Notes: generated by a model not told the origin, from the letters alone. A stretch of 64,000 bases of DNA from Polytrichum commune (GCA_950295325.1 OX485804.1:15934001-15998000); one strand, 5' to 3'. Positions 31,812 to 44,412 are shown, numbered from the stretch's first letter. Program-made: numbers and translations.

Positions 31812-33065
31812 GTCGGTGCCAGGGAGAAATTTTGACATAATGGTCCAAGGTTTCAATGTTTCCAAGTCCAATTGGTTACATACTGTGATATTTGGGATTT
31901 TCATCAATAATTTGAAAAAATATTTCACATATTCCCTAAAATGATTGGTAATTTTCATGAAGTCCAAATTTTCAACCAGTTCTTCTTTAAACTAAACCAA
32001 TTCCAATAATTGACAACTAATTCTCCCCGTTCATTGCTTCATGTAAACCGAGAATCCCATAATTAAAGGAGAACTATGTTCATGTGAGACCTGGTCCCAC
32101 AGAATGCAGCCAAGGAGTTGTGTGATGTTATTGTGTGATGTTATTGTCAACACTCAACTTCTGCTAACTTATTTAACCTATGATCTGAAATTAAATACAC
32201 CTAATCGCTTTGGCCTTGATAAATGTGCAGTATGAAAATGCCATCCCGGTTTTACTCTTACAGTCACGTGCACTTAAAATCAATACCTCCACTGGTGTCC
32301 TCTGTTGATCGCAACACATGCACTTACTTGGTTTCCCAACAGTGTCTGGGGAGATTCTTGGGCATAATCAATCAATATCCTAAAGTTTCCAAGTCCAGCC
32401 GGTTACATGTTGGCATCTTTCGGTTTGTTTTTAATTATAAAATTGGGGTATATTCTATCAATTCCTCTAAAATGGTCGGTAAATTTCCTGACGTCCTGAA
32501 CTTCAACCGGTCATTTCTCAAACTCACCGGGCTCATCTATAACTAAGGGGCACTTTATGTTAGGGCCCATTTGGAGTTGGGCCCATTTGGAGTTGAAGTG
32601 GGCCTTAACTTTAGCCCTACTTTACAAAGTGGGCCGTAGAGTGGGCCTTGCAATATAAAGTCCATAGGCCCACTTGTAGGGTCCAAATTGGTTGATGCCT
32701 AGGGTTTGGAAATGGGCCCTAATATAAAGTACCCCTAAGTAGTCGGTTCTCCCCGGTCATTGTTTCCCAAGCCTTCCCTCAACCCGGTCAGTATCATGAA
32801 GCCAGTGCCAAATCCAAAAGGTTTATGTGGTTTGAAGCAGTGATCGGGGAGATTTTTGGGCATAATCGGTTGAGATCCTAGTGTTTGCAAGTCCAACCGG
32901 TTACATGTGGACATCCTTCGGTTTTCCTTCATTAAATTGGGGTATATTCTATAAATTCCTTTAAAATGATCGGTAATTTTCCTGCAATCTTGAACTTCAA
33001 CCGGTTATTTCTCAAACCAAACCGGTTCATTTGTAACTAACTGCCGGTTCTCCCCAATCATAGGT
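31812..33065 (+). repeat. three dispersed copies of a ~215-bp repeat
   Basis: Units at about 31812-32045, 32342-32546 (resuming 32739-32775) and 32838-33065 share GGGGAGATT.TTGGGCATAAT, CAAGTCCAACCGGTTACAT, TAAAATGATCGGTAATTTTC, a CAACCGGTTATTTCTCAAAC segment and a TTCTCCCC end. The second unit is interrupted by a 189-bp MITE. The family is not recognised; it could be part of an LTR element or a satellite. Confidence 0.65.
32547..32735. mobile_element. 189-bp Tourist-like MITE nested in a repeat (family E)
   Basis: GGGGCACTTTATGTTAGGGC on the left is the inverted match of GCCCTAATATAAAGTACCCC on the right, with TAA at 32544-32546 and 32736-32738. The interrupted host repeat is intact in another copy, which reads AACTAA then CTGCCGGTTCTCCCC at the same point. 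The insertion site and 3-bp duplication are therefore fixed directly. Confidence 0.85.
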
Positions 33066-33105
33066 TCGAAGTGGAGTGTGGAGTTGTTAGGGCAAGAGGG
33101 AATTA

Positions 33106-33312
33106 TTGCATACAAGTGTACCTCTCCTTAATCTGACACAAAAACCCTATAAGTTGTTTACTTAGGTTAAGGTGACACCGGAATTTGTTCAAAGACTCCG
33201 AATTACTCTAGTGAAAGTCATTTGAGATGAAACAACCACAAACATAAAAAAAGAGTCGACTTTTAAAGTTGAATAAATGAGAGGTACACAAGTATGACAC
33301 AATTTGCTCTCG
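33106..33312. mobile_element. short inverted-repeat element family D, copy 3
   Basis: Left GAGGGAATTATTGCATACAA, then GTGTACCTCTC; right ATAAATGAGAGGTACACAAG, then TATGACACAATTTGCTCTC. It is the most diverged of the three copies, but the interior 'gtgaaagtcatttgagat' matches copy 2. Confidence 0.6.
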
Positions 33313-34305
33313 GCAATTGGTAGTTGCACTAAGCAATTCACCTTCCATGAGTTGGGTGGAGTTAGTTTGGATTTACGTGCACTTATCTACCCTCAAGTTT
33401 AGTCAATGCTCATTGAAGTTCTCATCACTCATTGATAAAAACCCCACAAATTGGTCCCGTTCCAATGAGTGATGTGTATAATATCACCAAGTTGAGGTGC
33501 AAACAATGCATGCTCAGTGCAGCACAATCCCATCTCAAGCTCGTGTACCTAGCTATGCTAATTTCCAAGTTCACGGCATGCGGACTGCATGTGAAGACAT
33601 AAAAATTTGTCTCCCGCCCTTCTCTACAACATTGACCCAAATTGTACCAAAACATTCATGAGCTATAAGTGTGAAAATGTAAACATCAACAATGATGACC
33701 AACAGTGTTTCATCCAAACATAATCGATGCAAAAGGAACAAAAATAAAATATTGTATGACTCCAGTTTTGATGTAGATAGAACTATTTTGGACATGTTGC
33801 ACTTGTGCACATATGACTCACGAACTGCTACACTACATATGATATTACGCATCACCAATTCTATTGTCTTGCTCACCACAAATTGTAAACTGCGGTATAG
33901 TGTCCACCAACACTAAATGTTAATCCAACATCACTTGTCATTTCTTGTAAATTTTCCGGGGGATTTTAGATGTACGGTGTTGCAATTTCTGTCACTCACC
34001 AAGTGGCTTTTCATCCAAATTTCAATCATCCATAACAATATTTCATCACGAGTTGTTGGCAGGAGGAGGTAGGGGTCTGGCCAATGGATGAACTCATCCA
34101 TCATCCATGACATATTTCGTTCACTTATTCGTAAGAAGTGTCATCCGAAAAGCTACGGTAATGACACTTAAATACCATATGACACTAAATATCACATTTA
34201 GTGTAGAAATGTCCGAAACCGCCCCCGCGAACTTAGGAACGGCGACTGCGTCAACGTCCATGCACCCTTGCCACTCCGAATGTAAGAGTCCGCGCCGGCA
34301 GGGTC
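33313..34305. other. intergenic; 3' flank of the helicase gene
   Basis: No coding sequence recognised. The right part should hold the helicase 3' untranslated region. Confidence 0.4.
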
Positions 34306-37300
34306 TTACAGCGGCACGGGGTGGAAGCAGTGTCGGGCTTTCGCATCGGAAATGAGATCCTTCCAGACCGATGCACCCCGCGACAATGTCTTCGCATTTC
34401 CAACGATCCACACGCAATACCTGCCAAAGCTCCACTTCTAATCATTACGAGTCATGCCAAGGGCATCCATCCCCTTGAACCTCGATCAAGGACTCATGCG
34501 AGGAACCCACGATTGCTGAGCAAAGATTGGTGAGCCTGTAACTTACCCACACAGGAGCATCGGCTCTCTCATTACCTTAGCTGTTGTTAACCCACCTTAA
34601 GTAATGTATGGGAGCTAGCTGGCTCACCTTCCACGAGTAATGGCGACGTTGAGACGGCGACAATCTTTGACGAAGCCGATGCCGTGTGCTCTGTTATTTG
34701 CTCTTACGGTGCTGAAAATGATCACGTCCTTCTCGCCGCCTTGGAAGCCATCCACAGTTTTCACCTGGATGTCGATGGCATTACTCTCTAGCGGTAGATG
34801 CTTCACCGACTTCTCCAGAGCCTGTGCTTGCATCGCATAAGGTGAAATTATGCCTACGCTTACCTTCTTCAAGCTGCGTTCTCTTGCACACGCTGCGCAG
34901 GTAGAGGAGATTAGTGCTTGTAATACGGAGTGTTTAACTGGAAACGATGCAACAGGTGAAGTCGCACTTCTCTACTCACATCGATCATGACATGTTCATC
35001 CTCATGAAAAATACCTAGTACGGAAGCACAAGTATCTTTGTCGAGCGGGGCGAATAACAAATTTAACAACTATAGAGCACGTAAGAAGTTTCTCGGCAGC
35101 TTCAGTCATGAATTGTTCAAGAGGAGGAATGAGGGTCCATGAGTGGTGGTTTTTCAACTACCGTAGGCAAGCACTTTCACCAGGTTCGTAACGAGCTGCA
35201 CTTCCATCGGATTAGTCCAACTCTTCTTCTCTGATACTTCATATCCATGCATACAATCTAAAAAGGCATATGCTCCATGTTGTAGCAGTGCATAAAGGCT
35301 TCGCCCATAGTCGGCTGAAAGAACATTGGGGCCGTCCTTCACAGCACCATCGTAGAACTGCGAATTCGGAAACGCACTGATGGCAGGGTGCATACGGTAT
35401 TGAATGTTCAGAAGATGTCGGCATCCGTGCCGCAAACTCTGAAGCCTGTCCATGAGGCTACGGCCATAGCCACATTTTTCTGCAACCTGTCACTCCTTAG
35501 GTTTAGATGTTTTTCAAACGAAATTAAAGACCTTCTGTAAGCATATAACCATATCCAAGATTCTGTGCAAATTCTGGTCCTTAGCCAAGATTAGGAGGTC
35601 GAACGCTCGAGCACAGATGCCCATGCATCCACATCCCATCCACATGCCGAACAAACTCGGTTCCGGTTTAGGTTTACGGTTTTTGGTTTAAGAGATGTGC
35701 ATGTCATAGAAGATTGCGGTCATGATTTCTGGACTATCAATCTAGGATAATTTTGTGGAGAGGTTGATAATTGTGCAGAATTCTGGAGATACAGAACAAC
35801 AGAAAATCCAGAATATCTGAAGAGGGCAGAGAAATTCGAGAAGAATTATGCTGAACATGGTGCGAAGCAAATCGATCTACCTTGCTTATGACGGTGGCTG
35901 GAAGTTGCTTGTGATCTCCAACCAATATAAGTTGCTTGAGCTCGGTAATACTCGTGATGATGGTAGTCTCGGCCTCCACAAGCTGAGACGCCTCATCAAC
36001 GATTCCGCACTCAAAGGGTATTTTCCGCATCCCGTGCCTGCCAGCTGAAGAAACTGTACTAAAAACTAAGGTAGCTTCTTTCAAACACAATGACTGTAAC
36101 CAATCTTTGTCGAGAGTACACCCTAGAGGGTTCTTCGTATTGAACAAATCACGTCCAGTACTCGGAATCAACATTTTAAGAAGCGTTTCCTTGATTTGAA
36201 GAAATCTTGTTTTCGAGTCGCCATTCCCAACACCGCCCAGGTTGATCGCTGAAAAAGCACCGACCAGGATGTCCGTTTTATGGGCAGTGAACCAGCTGAC
36301 AGCACCTTTAGGAGCTTCCGAGGGCATGGACGCTACAAGCTCCTTCATCAGTTCACATACTTTAGTGATTGCATTGCGAGTTCTCTCGTCCAATCGGCAT
36401 CTTGGAAGCTCCCTGACGAGCACAGATGAGGACTTCGCCAGGTTATTTTTAATCCCCTTCATGATCTGTCCCGCAAATTTCCAAAATGGATCGTTGGGAT
36501 TTCGATTAGGGCATTTCTCCTGACCCTTGATGCCGGTTGTACGTGCATATTGACCGGGTGCATCTTTCATGAACTTTACAAAGGAATCTATGGAATCTTT
36601 CCATCCCCGCAAGGCTGCCTTTAAACGATCTGCTCTATACGGAAGGAACACTTTCGTCAGTAGAGTACCATCAACAGCTCCCCGCAGTCGTTCTAGGCTG
36701 CCCACCAGTACAACCTCACGCAATTCAAGAGGCGACCACTGTCTAATTGCCTCAATGTTACTAGTACTTTGCACTTGTAAGTTTTCTGTGCAATACTTGG
36801 AAAACGGTATTTTCTGCTCTCGCCCTTGCTCCTGGAAGAAATCAGTCATCATCCTCGTGGCAATCTCAATAACGGCTGCGTTTGTTGGCGCCGAGATCAG
36901 TGTGCGACGATGGAGACACCCCAACACAGACAGCAAGGCGACCAGCATTGAGGTCTTGCCAGTGCCGGGTGGACCTTGTACCAATCGGACATGTGGATTT
37001 GGTTCCATCGTTAGAAGGCCTGCCACTACACTTCGAAGAGCTTTTGCTTGTGAAGGATTCAGTCCGATGGATGCGCAATAGGCTTTGGCATATTCCAAAG
37101 TCCTGGCTCCCTCCGGCGCTTGAGGAAGGTTAAGACTCTTGGTTCCCTCATGAGAACCAGTCTGATGATCATGCACGAAGTCATCCAAAATTTGTCAGAA
37201 ATGTGCGGATTGAGGAGAGTTCAAGTGATATCTTGGAGTATGAAATCCAACAAACGTTGAACCTGCGGTCAGGATATTCAACACTACGCATAGCAATCGA

Positions 37301-38436
37301 GAAACAAGATCTGAGCTATTTCAAGTGGTAGAGCGATAGATGATGTTTTCTCCATATTCCACTGTCAACCACTATCATACATTTCATCGTCACAGTTATC
37401 CCAGCAGCTAAATACGTATTTCAAAGTATTTGCACAATCAGAGTTGCATTGTCAGCATTTTGAAGGGATATAGAAACAAAGTTAATGCAAATCAATCAAA
37501 GTCCTGCACTTCTCAACATATTGTTGTAGGTCAGAGGTGGCAGTTTACCTTTTTGATTTGTAGAATGCTTTGCATCACAGGTAATAACGGTGACACACTG
37601 TTGACCGGCGAGTTTACTTTGTCAAGGGCATTCCAGATACGTTGAGCTGGTATGAAACTCACGCCCGTGCGCACAGCTCTCCATGACGATTTTTTCTTGC
37701 TAATACTCTTCTGGATGAAGTCCAGATCCGATGTCTGTACGTATGCAGTCGCTTCAGTCTGCTCCTCAGGAGTTGTCGAAGCTGATGCAAGAATACAGCG
37801 AAATTTATCATTTTCTGGGATGATCAGGCACTCTCGTGTACTGTCCCACTTGAGCTCGTCACTGCATAGCAGAATGATTTCTGAACCATTAATTGGTGAT
37901 TCGAAGGTGCTTCTAGTCCATGAGGAAGATTTCAAGCGGAAATTCGTCTTCGTATATTGTTTTTCAGTTCCTGTGCTCTTCTTCTGGCAGCTTATGTCCA
38001 CTGGCAAGACTGATCCCATGGTTATGGACTCGAGAGCATGATGCAGCTGAGCCCGGGTTTCCTCCAGAAGAGGCACCCGGAAAGCTTGTTGATAGGCTTT
38101 GGTGGATGAGAACTCCATCGGCACAGTGCCCACCTTTGCACACAATCAAGATTGCACAACACAAAATCTCAAAGAAGACATGATGATTACTCCACTGATA
38201 TCCGAATCACTGAAACCTTTAAATTGGAAATGTGGTGATTAGGAAACTACATTTTCAACGGAAACTGCAGGGGAGCATCAAGAGGGGATAAATATGGCAC
38301 AAGGTGAATTCTCTGGAGATGGGAATGCAGCTAGCTCATAATTAGGTACCTTTGTCTCCAAGAAGGTTGGATCGGCGATGCTGCGAATAGGCCATTTTAG
38401 AACTGTTGCCTGTAAACCGTCAGGTGACTGAGCCAT
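34306..38436 (-). CDS. SEN1/UPF1-type superfamily 1 RNA/DNA helicase
   Basis: Six exons (38350-38436, 37549-38133, 35881-37161, 35162-35486, 34628-34892, 34306-34420) give 885 residues with consistent phases, so the gene is complete. The N-terminal half has the SEN1-like start (VLKWPIRSIADPTF and VPMEFSSTKAYQQAF). The helicase core is whole: QGPPGTGKTS (Walker A, about 287-294), APTNAAV (Ia), VDEASQ (II, about 612), VGDHKQLPATV (III), NIQYRMHP (IV, 680-685), VDGFQGGEKDVI (V) and LNVAITRGR (VI). It ends with the family's WIVGNAKTLS...W segment. Members are ATP-driven helicases acting on RNA or RNA-DNA hybrids; which branch this plant paralogue belongs to, and its exact job, I cannot say. A GGTAAG donor-like site near 38590 (minus) hints at a leader intron. 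Confidence 0.92.
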
Positions 38437-40982
38437 TAGTAGCGTGCTGTGGACTAGTTGCGTGCCGATGGATCACTTTCCCAGATATCTGAGCAAGTCA
38501 AGCGAAACCAATTAGCTGGGTTAAAAATTGACTCAGGAGTCATGGGGGAGTCATGAGAGTTGATTCACTCGAACCACTCAAAGTACTTACCAACAAAGTC
38601 CGTTCTTCCAAAGTACGTTGATGATCTGCAGACACTGGATATGCTTGCAGCAACCGCCGGTTTGATGAGAAATGTAGTTGTGATGCAGATTGACAATCAG
38701 CACACCCCTGAAACTGATATCCTCGTTGCTAATTTCAGGACGAAGGTTCGCTGGCTGTCGATCGATGCAAGACTCACGTTGTTTGCAAGGGTGAACTGAT
38801 TCCTCCTCGAGGTATGATATATCTCTCCGTCAGACACTCACAACACCTGCAGTGATCGAATTTTTGTGTGACCGCCAATTGTTACTCCGTTCAATCTCAA
38901 ACTGGACCGGAAATATCACGACATTTGGTGAGCTGCAGAGACAATTAGAGCAGCTAGCCTTGGCTGGCATCAGGGTATACCGACAACCCAGGAAAGATAT
39001 TGCAGCGGTAATTCAGAGAAGGGACTCCTTGCCAGGTTTTCTACCCTAAACTTGTATCACCCGCAAGTTAGTGGTACGTGCTGGGGACCACCCAAGACTT
39101 GGTGGACACGAAGTAGAGAATACCCATTCAATGGCTACTTAAACAGTTCGGAAGATGGTTCCCAGTCACTAGTATGGCCTACTCATGCTAGAATGTTTCT
39201 TTTCCCACAAAAAACAGCGGTTCTAAATTCTGATAAGTGGATATTGGTGTTCTGAAGCACTGAGTTTCCTGATGCGAAAATCTTGTAGTTTCTGGATATT
39301 CTGGAGTTCAATCCACAAGAATCCATTTGGTTTATCACTTAATAATGCTTTCCAAAAAGCTTGTGTTGATGCCGAAGCCCCACGCTGTCAAACCATGACT
39401 TGGAGGCAATTATCTACATTACATCAACCGCACCTACGCCCATTTATATGGGGATAAATTTAATTTGGTTACTTACGATCTCAACCTCAGATTGAAGAAG
39501 GGTCCCACTACATGCTGGATTTTAATTAAGTTGCCTCATGAGGACCTGTTTCATAATTGTTTCAGTTGATGAAGGTAGGCACTAATATCTGATAGTTTTC
39601 GGAGATAGCTTCTGCAGCCTTGAAGGAATGGAACTTACCTCTTTCTTTGTTCAATCTGCTTTCGATGAAGTGGTCTAATTAATTAGCAAACTAAATCTCA
39701 TAATGAAGCATATTACAGGAATGAGTGGAAATCTTTGAAGGCTGAGTGATTCAGAGGCAAATCAGGTTCGATTCAATGGATGAAGTGATTAGACGTGCTT
39801 ATTGAGTTCGCCCGACTATTGTATTTACCCAAGTGTTGTTGAGTTTACCTGGCCGCTTGCTGTAAGCTAATGAGTAGACTAGGGACAACCTGATCACACC
39901 CCAGGCATAGGTACTAAATTTATATGTTTCCTTCAAATTAGGCTTCTATGAGAGAGAATGTTTCATTGCACATTCTCTGCTGTGTACAGGTGCCTGGGTG
40001 ACAGGATGTCATAAATTTGCACATTCTCACCATTCACCAATTAATATGATGACTGCTAATAATTTCAACTATTTTATTGTGTTACTGTATGCCAGGAGCA
40101 GGGGGGCAAAATCAGAATACCCATTCAGCAGATACGTGCTTTTGTTATCTTGACAGGTTTTCCACTGGAGACTATGAAAACTGTCATACCTATATTGTCT
40201 TCAGAGCTGACAATTATAAGTGCCTGTCCTTCCAACATTCAGCCAAACAAGAAATCCCATATCTTGATATGTATTTGCATGAAAAGAGCTCAAGCTCCAA
40301 TGGAGAAATTAGCGGCCAAATTCAAGTGTGATGAGCATGGAGTATTGGGATGAGTAGGATGACATGTCACGAGCGGGATGCAGAAGGAGGTCTACTAATT
40401 CTCAAACTTAGAAAAGATTGCAACAAGTATTTTAGATAATCACTATGACAGGAATCTAACTTCAGGTATCGCTTAAGAAGGCCAGAAAAAAGATGAACCA
40501 AAAACAGGGCTGCTGTGACCACTCTGATCCAGTTCTATAGTACAAGCTGAATGTGTGCAGGACAGAAGCAATATATCCCGTCTTGCTCAAACTCTATGCC
40601 ATTTCCAACAACTTACACATTCAAAGGGAGGATCTGACAGGAACACAACTAGAAATTTGAACACTTCAGTCCATTCTCAAGCTTTATATCTTTATAGCTT
40701 TTAAAGGTTGAAATAGGAATTGAAATGTTCAATTGATCTTGTTGTGTCCCTGTGATCTCCTTCTTGCAATAACACCTGCCATTAATATAGCCAACCATTT
40801 CAGTTGCACAAATGAGACCACATTTGGGTCACAATCGAAATGCACAGAACATCATGATCTGGCTAAGAGTTCAAGATGTGTCTTGAAATGGCAGCATGGG
40901 TGGGCATGAATTACAGATATCTTTGTAAACCAAGGATTTGTGGGGGATAAAAGAAGCTCAACACCATGCCTGAGTAAAGGCA
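38437..40982. other. upstream region of the helicase; possible unrecognised plus-strand gene
   Basis: Candidate plus-strand exons with good splice signals are: TTTCAG|GACGAAGG to CTCGAG|GTATGA (about 38740-38811, peptide DEGSLAVDRCKTHVVCKGEL...); CTGCAG|TGATCG to ATCAGG|GTATAC (about 38853-38974, peptide VIEFLCDRQLLLRSISNWTG...); and a 3' exon after TTGACAG at about 40158-40331. The peptides look protein-like but I do not recognise them, and the intermediate exons could not be joined. It may be a gene divergent from the helicase, a decayed one, or noncoding. The rest of the stretch shows nothing recognisable. Confidence 0.25.
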
Positions 40983-43558
40983 TTATTCATGCTTCGAGTT
41001 ATGGATGAGAGATGCACCATTTTCAAAAGCAAAGTCATGGAGTTGCACATTCGAAGAATCATTGCTTCCTTGATCTTTCCCCCGTTTCTCGTGGAAATTG
41101 GCCGTCCACTCCACCAAGCTTATCTTTTGACCTTGATTCAGCCGTGCTAACGGACGAGTGCTCTTCACAAATAACTCTGCATTTTGCCATGTGTCACACA
41201 CACCTAGTTTGACCAGCAAAGCACACAACAGCGTCACACTGCGACCATGCCCTGTTCCACCACCAGACAAACAAATATGAACTTCCACAACAAATGCAAC
41301 CATATAGATACTTAAGACAGAAAGAAAGAAAGATGACTCCACGTTGCCACCAGCGTGAACTATAGTGTTGCTTCATTTCGAGTTGGTCTAACTCTATATA
41401 ATCCTGAACTGGACATTATGAGAGCTAGAGGGCCCTTGGTGACTATTTGCCTCCTTTCTGAAGCGAACACCTTGAACGGGCGTGGACAAGCTGACCAGCA
41501 CCTATCTCCCCCAATGGCAAGCCCCTAGGTTCCCACATGGTTGGTTGAAAATATCCGGTTCATCCAGATAACCCCCACTATGATTGGGTGGACCATAGGT
41601 GCACCAAGAATCTAGTGCTAGGAAGGTCACCCATCCAACTACTACTCCAGCCTTTGGCAGCTTAACCTCAGAGTTTGGACCAAACTAGTGTCCTACATGC
41701 GATGTCAAGATGAAGATAGAATAGAAAGACTGTAGCTGATCATAGTTCAACAACAAAACCAAGTTCTCGAAGAGAGAGGATCCCTGGATGAAATAGTGAC
41801 TAGCTTAATCAACTCTTATTTTGCTTAAGAATGCTTCCTCAACCCACAATAGCAAGGTTAAGGCTGAAAAATTTACTGGGAAGTTCCTCTTAACAAACCA
41901 CAGAGTACAGAATTATAGGGAGGCGATTATGTAGCAATCACACCATTGTTCTTAAAATTGTTCATGATTTCCGCTTCCCCAAGTAAACTTTACTGCTGAA
42001 ACCCTACAATCTGCACATGGAAGGATGAGCAAACACAATTAACCTATTACTGATCTACTTATGATGCTCTTCCTCCACCTACAGCGACAAGCTCTAATGC
42101 AGAAAGCTCTACTCATTGCTGCAAAATTCCTCGAACCAACTACAGACTACAGAATAACAGGGGAGGCAATCATGTAGCACACTCAAACGATTGTTCTTGA
42201 AATTGCAATGTTATTCCTCCAACCTACAGCACAGAGGAGTAGAGCCAAAAGCTCTACTTACCGCTGGTGAAACTCCTCAAACAAACTACAGATTACAGAA
42301 TAAGAGGGGAGGCAATTATGTAGCAATCACACCATTGTTATTGAATTTGTTAGTGAAATTGTTTGTGAAATTCGCTCCTCCAAACAACCTGTTATGCTGA
42401 AGTCTACAATTTACACATCCGAGGATCAGCACAATTAGCCTTGAATCTTATCTGTTTACGATGCTCAGTGCCGAAGTTCTACTCGTTGCTGCAAAATTCC
42501 TCAAACAAACTACAGCCTACAGAATTCTAGTGTAGGCAATCATGTAGCAATCACGCCTTAAAATAGTTTGTGAAATTCGCTCCCCCAATCAACCTCTACT
42601 GCTAAATCCCTATAATTTGTACATGCAAGGATGAGCAAAAACAATTAGCCTTGAATAGCGACTCTTATCTGCTTAAGTTGCTCTTCCTCCATCTACAGCA
42701 CAGAGATTTACATCTGAAAGAAAGCTCCACTTTGCCGCAAAATTCCTCAAACAGACTACAGACCAGAGAATAATAGGGAAGCAATCATGTAGCAATCACG
42801 CCATTGTTCTTAAAACTGTTCTTGAAATTGTTCGTGAAATTTGCTCCTCCAATTAACCTAGACGGCTTAATTCCTACAGTTCAAACATGTTTCATGTTTG
42901 CTCATCTACTCAACCTGTCCTGCTGAAACCTAGAATCTACACATGCAAGGATGAGTAACACACACAATAAGGAATGGGAATGGCAACTCAATCACTCACC
43001 GAATGCGCAATGGATGAGGACACGATTCTTCTTCCCATTCTCCCAACCATCATATCTCTTCAACAACCACTGAACAGCAAACTCAATTTCTTCCGGCCGT
43101 GGACCCCTTGAATCCCAAGTAGGTACACAAAGGTAAGGTAAGCCTTGAACGCACGGACTACGGGGGAGCTCACAGGTGCAATCCACCACGGCCTGTACGC
43201 CGTCCGGCAAATCGCTCTGCAAACTCGGCCACCCGCCAACGAACAAACCCTTGTACACTTCGGTGAACACAGGCTCCGTTGTTCTAAGTCTGCGCACCGT
43301 GACGTACGCCTTGAGCGAGAGGAGGTAAGGGTAGAAGGCCACAATGGACCACCACGGGAAGGAGCCGTCGGGCTTCTTCCCAAATAGCGTCGGCTGGTTG
43401 ATGGATGGGTATGCGGCTATAGCCGCTCCAAACCCTACCAGTGATGCGTGCAGGAGTGGTACAGTAGAGTATGCCGGTAGGTCTGTCTTTGAAATTAGCC
43501 CTATGTATACCGCCATTACTACAGCTGAGGGCAGGGATGCTGCCATTGATAGCCCCAT
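40983..43558 (-). CDS. membrane-anchored dual-specificity-like phosphatase
   Basis: Two exons (43000-43558 and 40983-41251) give 275 residues. The ATG at 43558 is the first in frame; the open frame continues upstream without an ATG. Three hydrophobic stretches (about residues 1-23, 31-54 and 66-88) look like membrane segments. The catalytic domain follows, starting at EVYKGLFVGGWPS, with a WDSRGP general-acid loop. The phosphate-binding loop HCAFGHGRS (Cys184, Arg190; CX5R) is completed exactly across the intron. This is the HCxxGxxRS signature of cysteine-dependent phosphatases; plants have uncharacterised proteins of this layout. The substrate may be a phosphoprotein or a phospholipid and is not known. 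The single 1.75-kb intron holds a 5S-derived repeat and a minisatellite, and the leader is triplicated. Confidence 0.85.
41336..41690 (-). repeat. 5S rRNA-derived (Cassandra-like) repeat, copy 2
   Basis: Reading the minus strand: CAAACTCTGAGGTTAAGC (box A), then TGGATGGGTGACCTTCCTAG (box C), then the common tail AATCATAGTGGGGGTTATC, CATGTGGGAACCTAGGGG, GGGGGAGATAGGTGCTGGTC, GAAAGGAGGCAAATAG and CGCTGGTGGCAACGTGGAGT. It lies inside the phosphatase intron, opposite in orientation to the other two copies but in the same sense as its host gene. The tail matches copy 1 especially well. Confidence 0.75.
41890..42950. repeat. degenerate minisatellite, about five units, in the phosphatase intron
   Basis: The anchor ACTACAGACTACAGAATAA, then 'ggggaggcaatcatgtagcaatcac', recurs at about 41896, 42142, 42286, 42510 and 42757. 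Between anchors, related blocks recur: CTGCAAAATTCCTC, CTCCTCCAA.CAACCT, CTACAATCTGCACATG, AAGGATGAGCA and GCTCTTCCTCCA. Spacings of roughly 245, 145, 225 and 245 bp show deletions in some units. Confidence 0.75.
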
Positions 43559-43955
43559 TCCTATCGCCACGAACCAAAACAACAAATCCCCTTCCCTATA
43601 GTCTCCTTCCCCTCCCTGTAGTCTCCTCCCCTTCCCTCCAGCTCCAATCAAAGGCTTTCTTGTTTAGCACCAAAAATGCATTGTTAAACCATTCACATCG
43701 CCACAAATCACAATCCACACACAACAAACAACAACTCCTCTTCCCTTCCCTTCCCTTCCCTCTAAATCCAATCAGAAACCTTCCTGTTTAGCACCAAACA
43801 TGCATTGTTAACCCCATTCCCATCGCCATAAATACGACCAACGAACAACAGATTTCCTCCCCTCGAATGTCCTCCTCTTCCTTTCCTTTCCCCTCCCTTC
43901 CCTCCCCTTCCCTCCAGATCCAATGAGAAACTTTCTTGTTTAGCACCAAGAATGC
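43557..43955. repeat. triplicated ~130-bp unit over the phosphatase start codon and leader
   Basis: ATTCCTATCGCCACGAACC (43557) recurs as ATTCACATCGCCACAAATC (43691) and ATTCCCATCGCCATAAATA (43816). Each is followed by a CCTTCCCT-rich tract and TCTTGTTTAGCACCAA.AATGCA. The first unit includes the coding start of the phosphatase; the other two lie upstream in the leader or promoter. Confidence 0.75.
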
Positions 43956-44210
43956 AGTGGGAGAGGAGAGACAGACAAGTTGCGAAGAATCCTTCGGAGG
44001 TTCGTTGTCAATCTTCGTCTTCGATTCCAGTCCGCTTCAATTCGGTGTAATCTCATTTAGCAGTGGAAATTGCAGCGGAAACGGAAAGAGATGGTGAGGA
44101 AGAGAGAGGCAGACAAATTACGAGGAGGCCAAAAGTGGCCGATAATTGATGCTTCTTCTTCTTCTTGAATTTCAATCTTTATTCAATTTTGTCAAAGTTC
44201 AGCAGAATTA

Positions 44211-44231
44211 GAGAGAGAGAGAGAGAGAGAG
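44211..44231. repeat. (GA)n microsatellite
   Basis: A run of ten GA units about 650 bp upstream of the phosphatase start. GA/CT tracts are common in plant leaders and core promoters. Confidence 0.8.
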
Positions 44232-44412
44232 TGAAGCTTATCGATGTGGTCGAAGTGTTGCTGTCTGAGTAGCAATTCTTGAGGTTCTGGAGCAACTTCG
44301 GAGGAAGAGAAACACTGAGCGACCGAGACAACGCTCACGAGATTTTTCGGCTTTCTCTGAGGTATTTTAGAGATTTACACTTGGACACGTGCACCACTCG
44401 TTGTGGGTCTCA

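Noticed and set aside
37310-37360. tRNA-like AGTGGTAGAGCG sequence
   Set aside because: No acceptor stem, anticodon arm or GTTCGA T-loop follows at the right spacing; it is inside a helicase intron.
41890-42950. CRISPR-like array
   Set aside because: The units are long, variable and diverged in a plant intron, with no short identical repeats and unique spacers.
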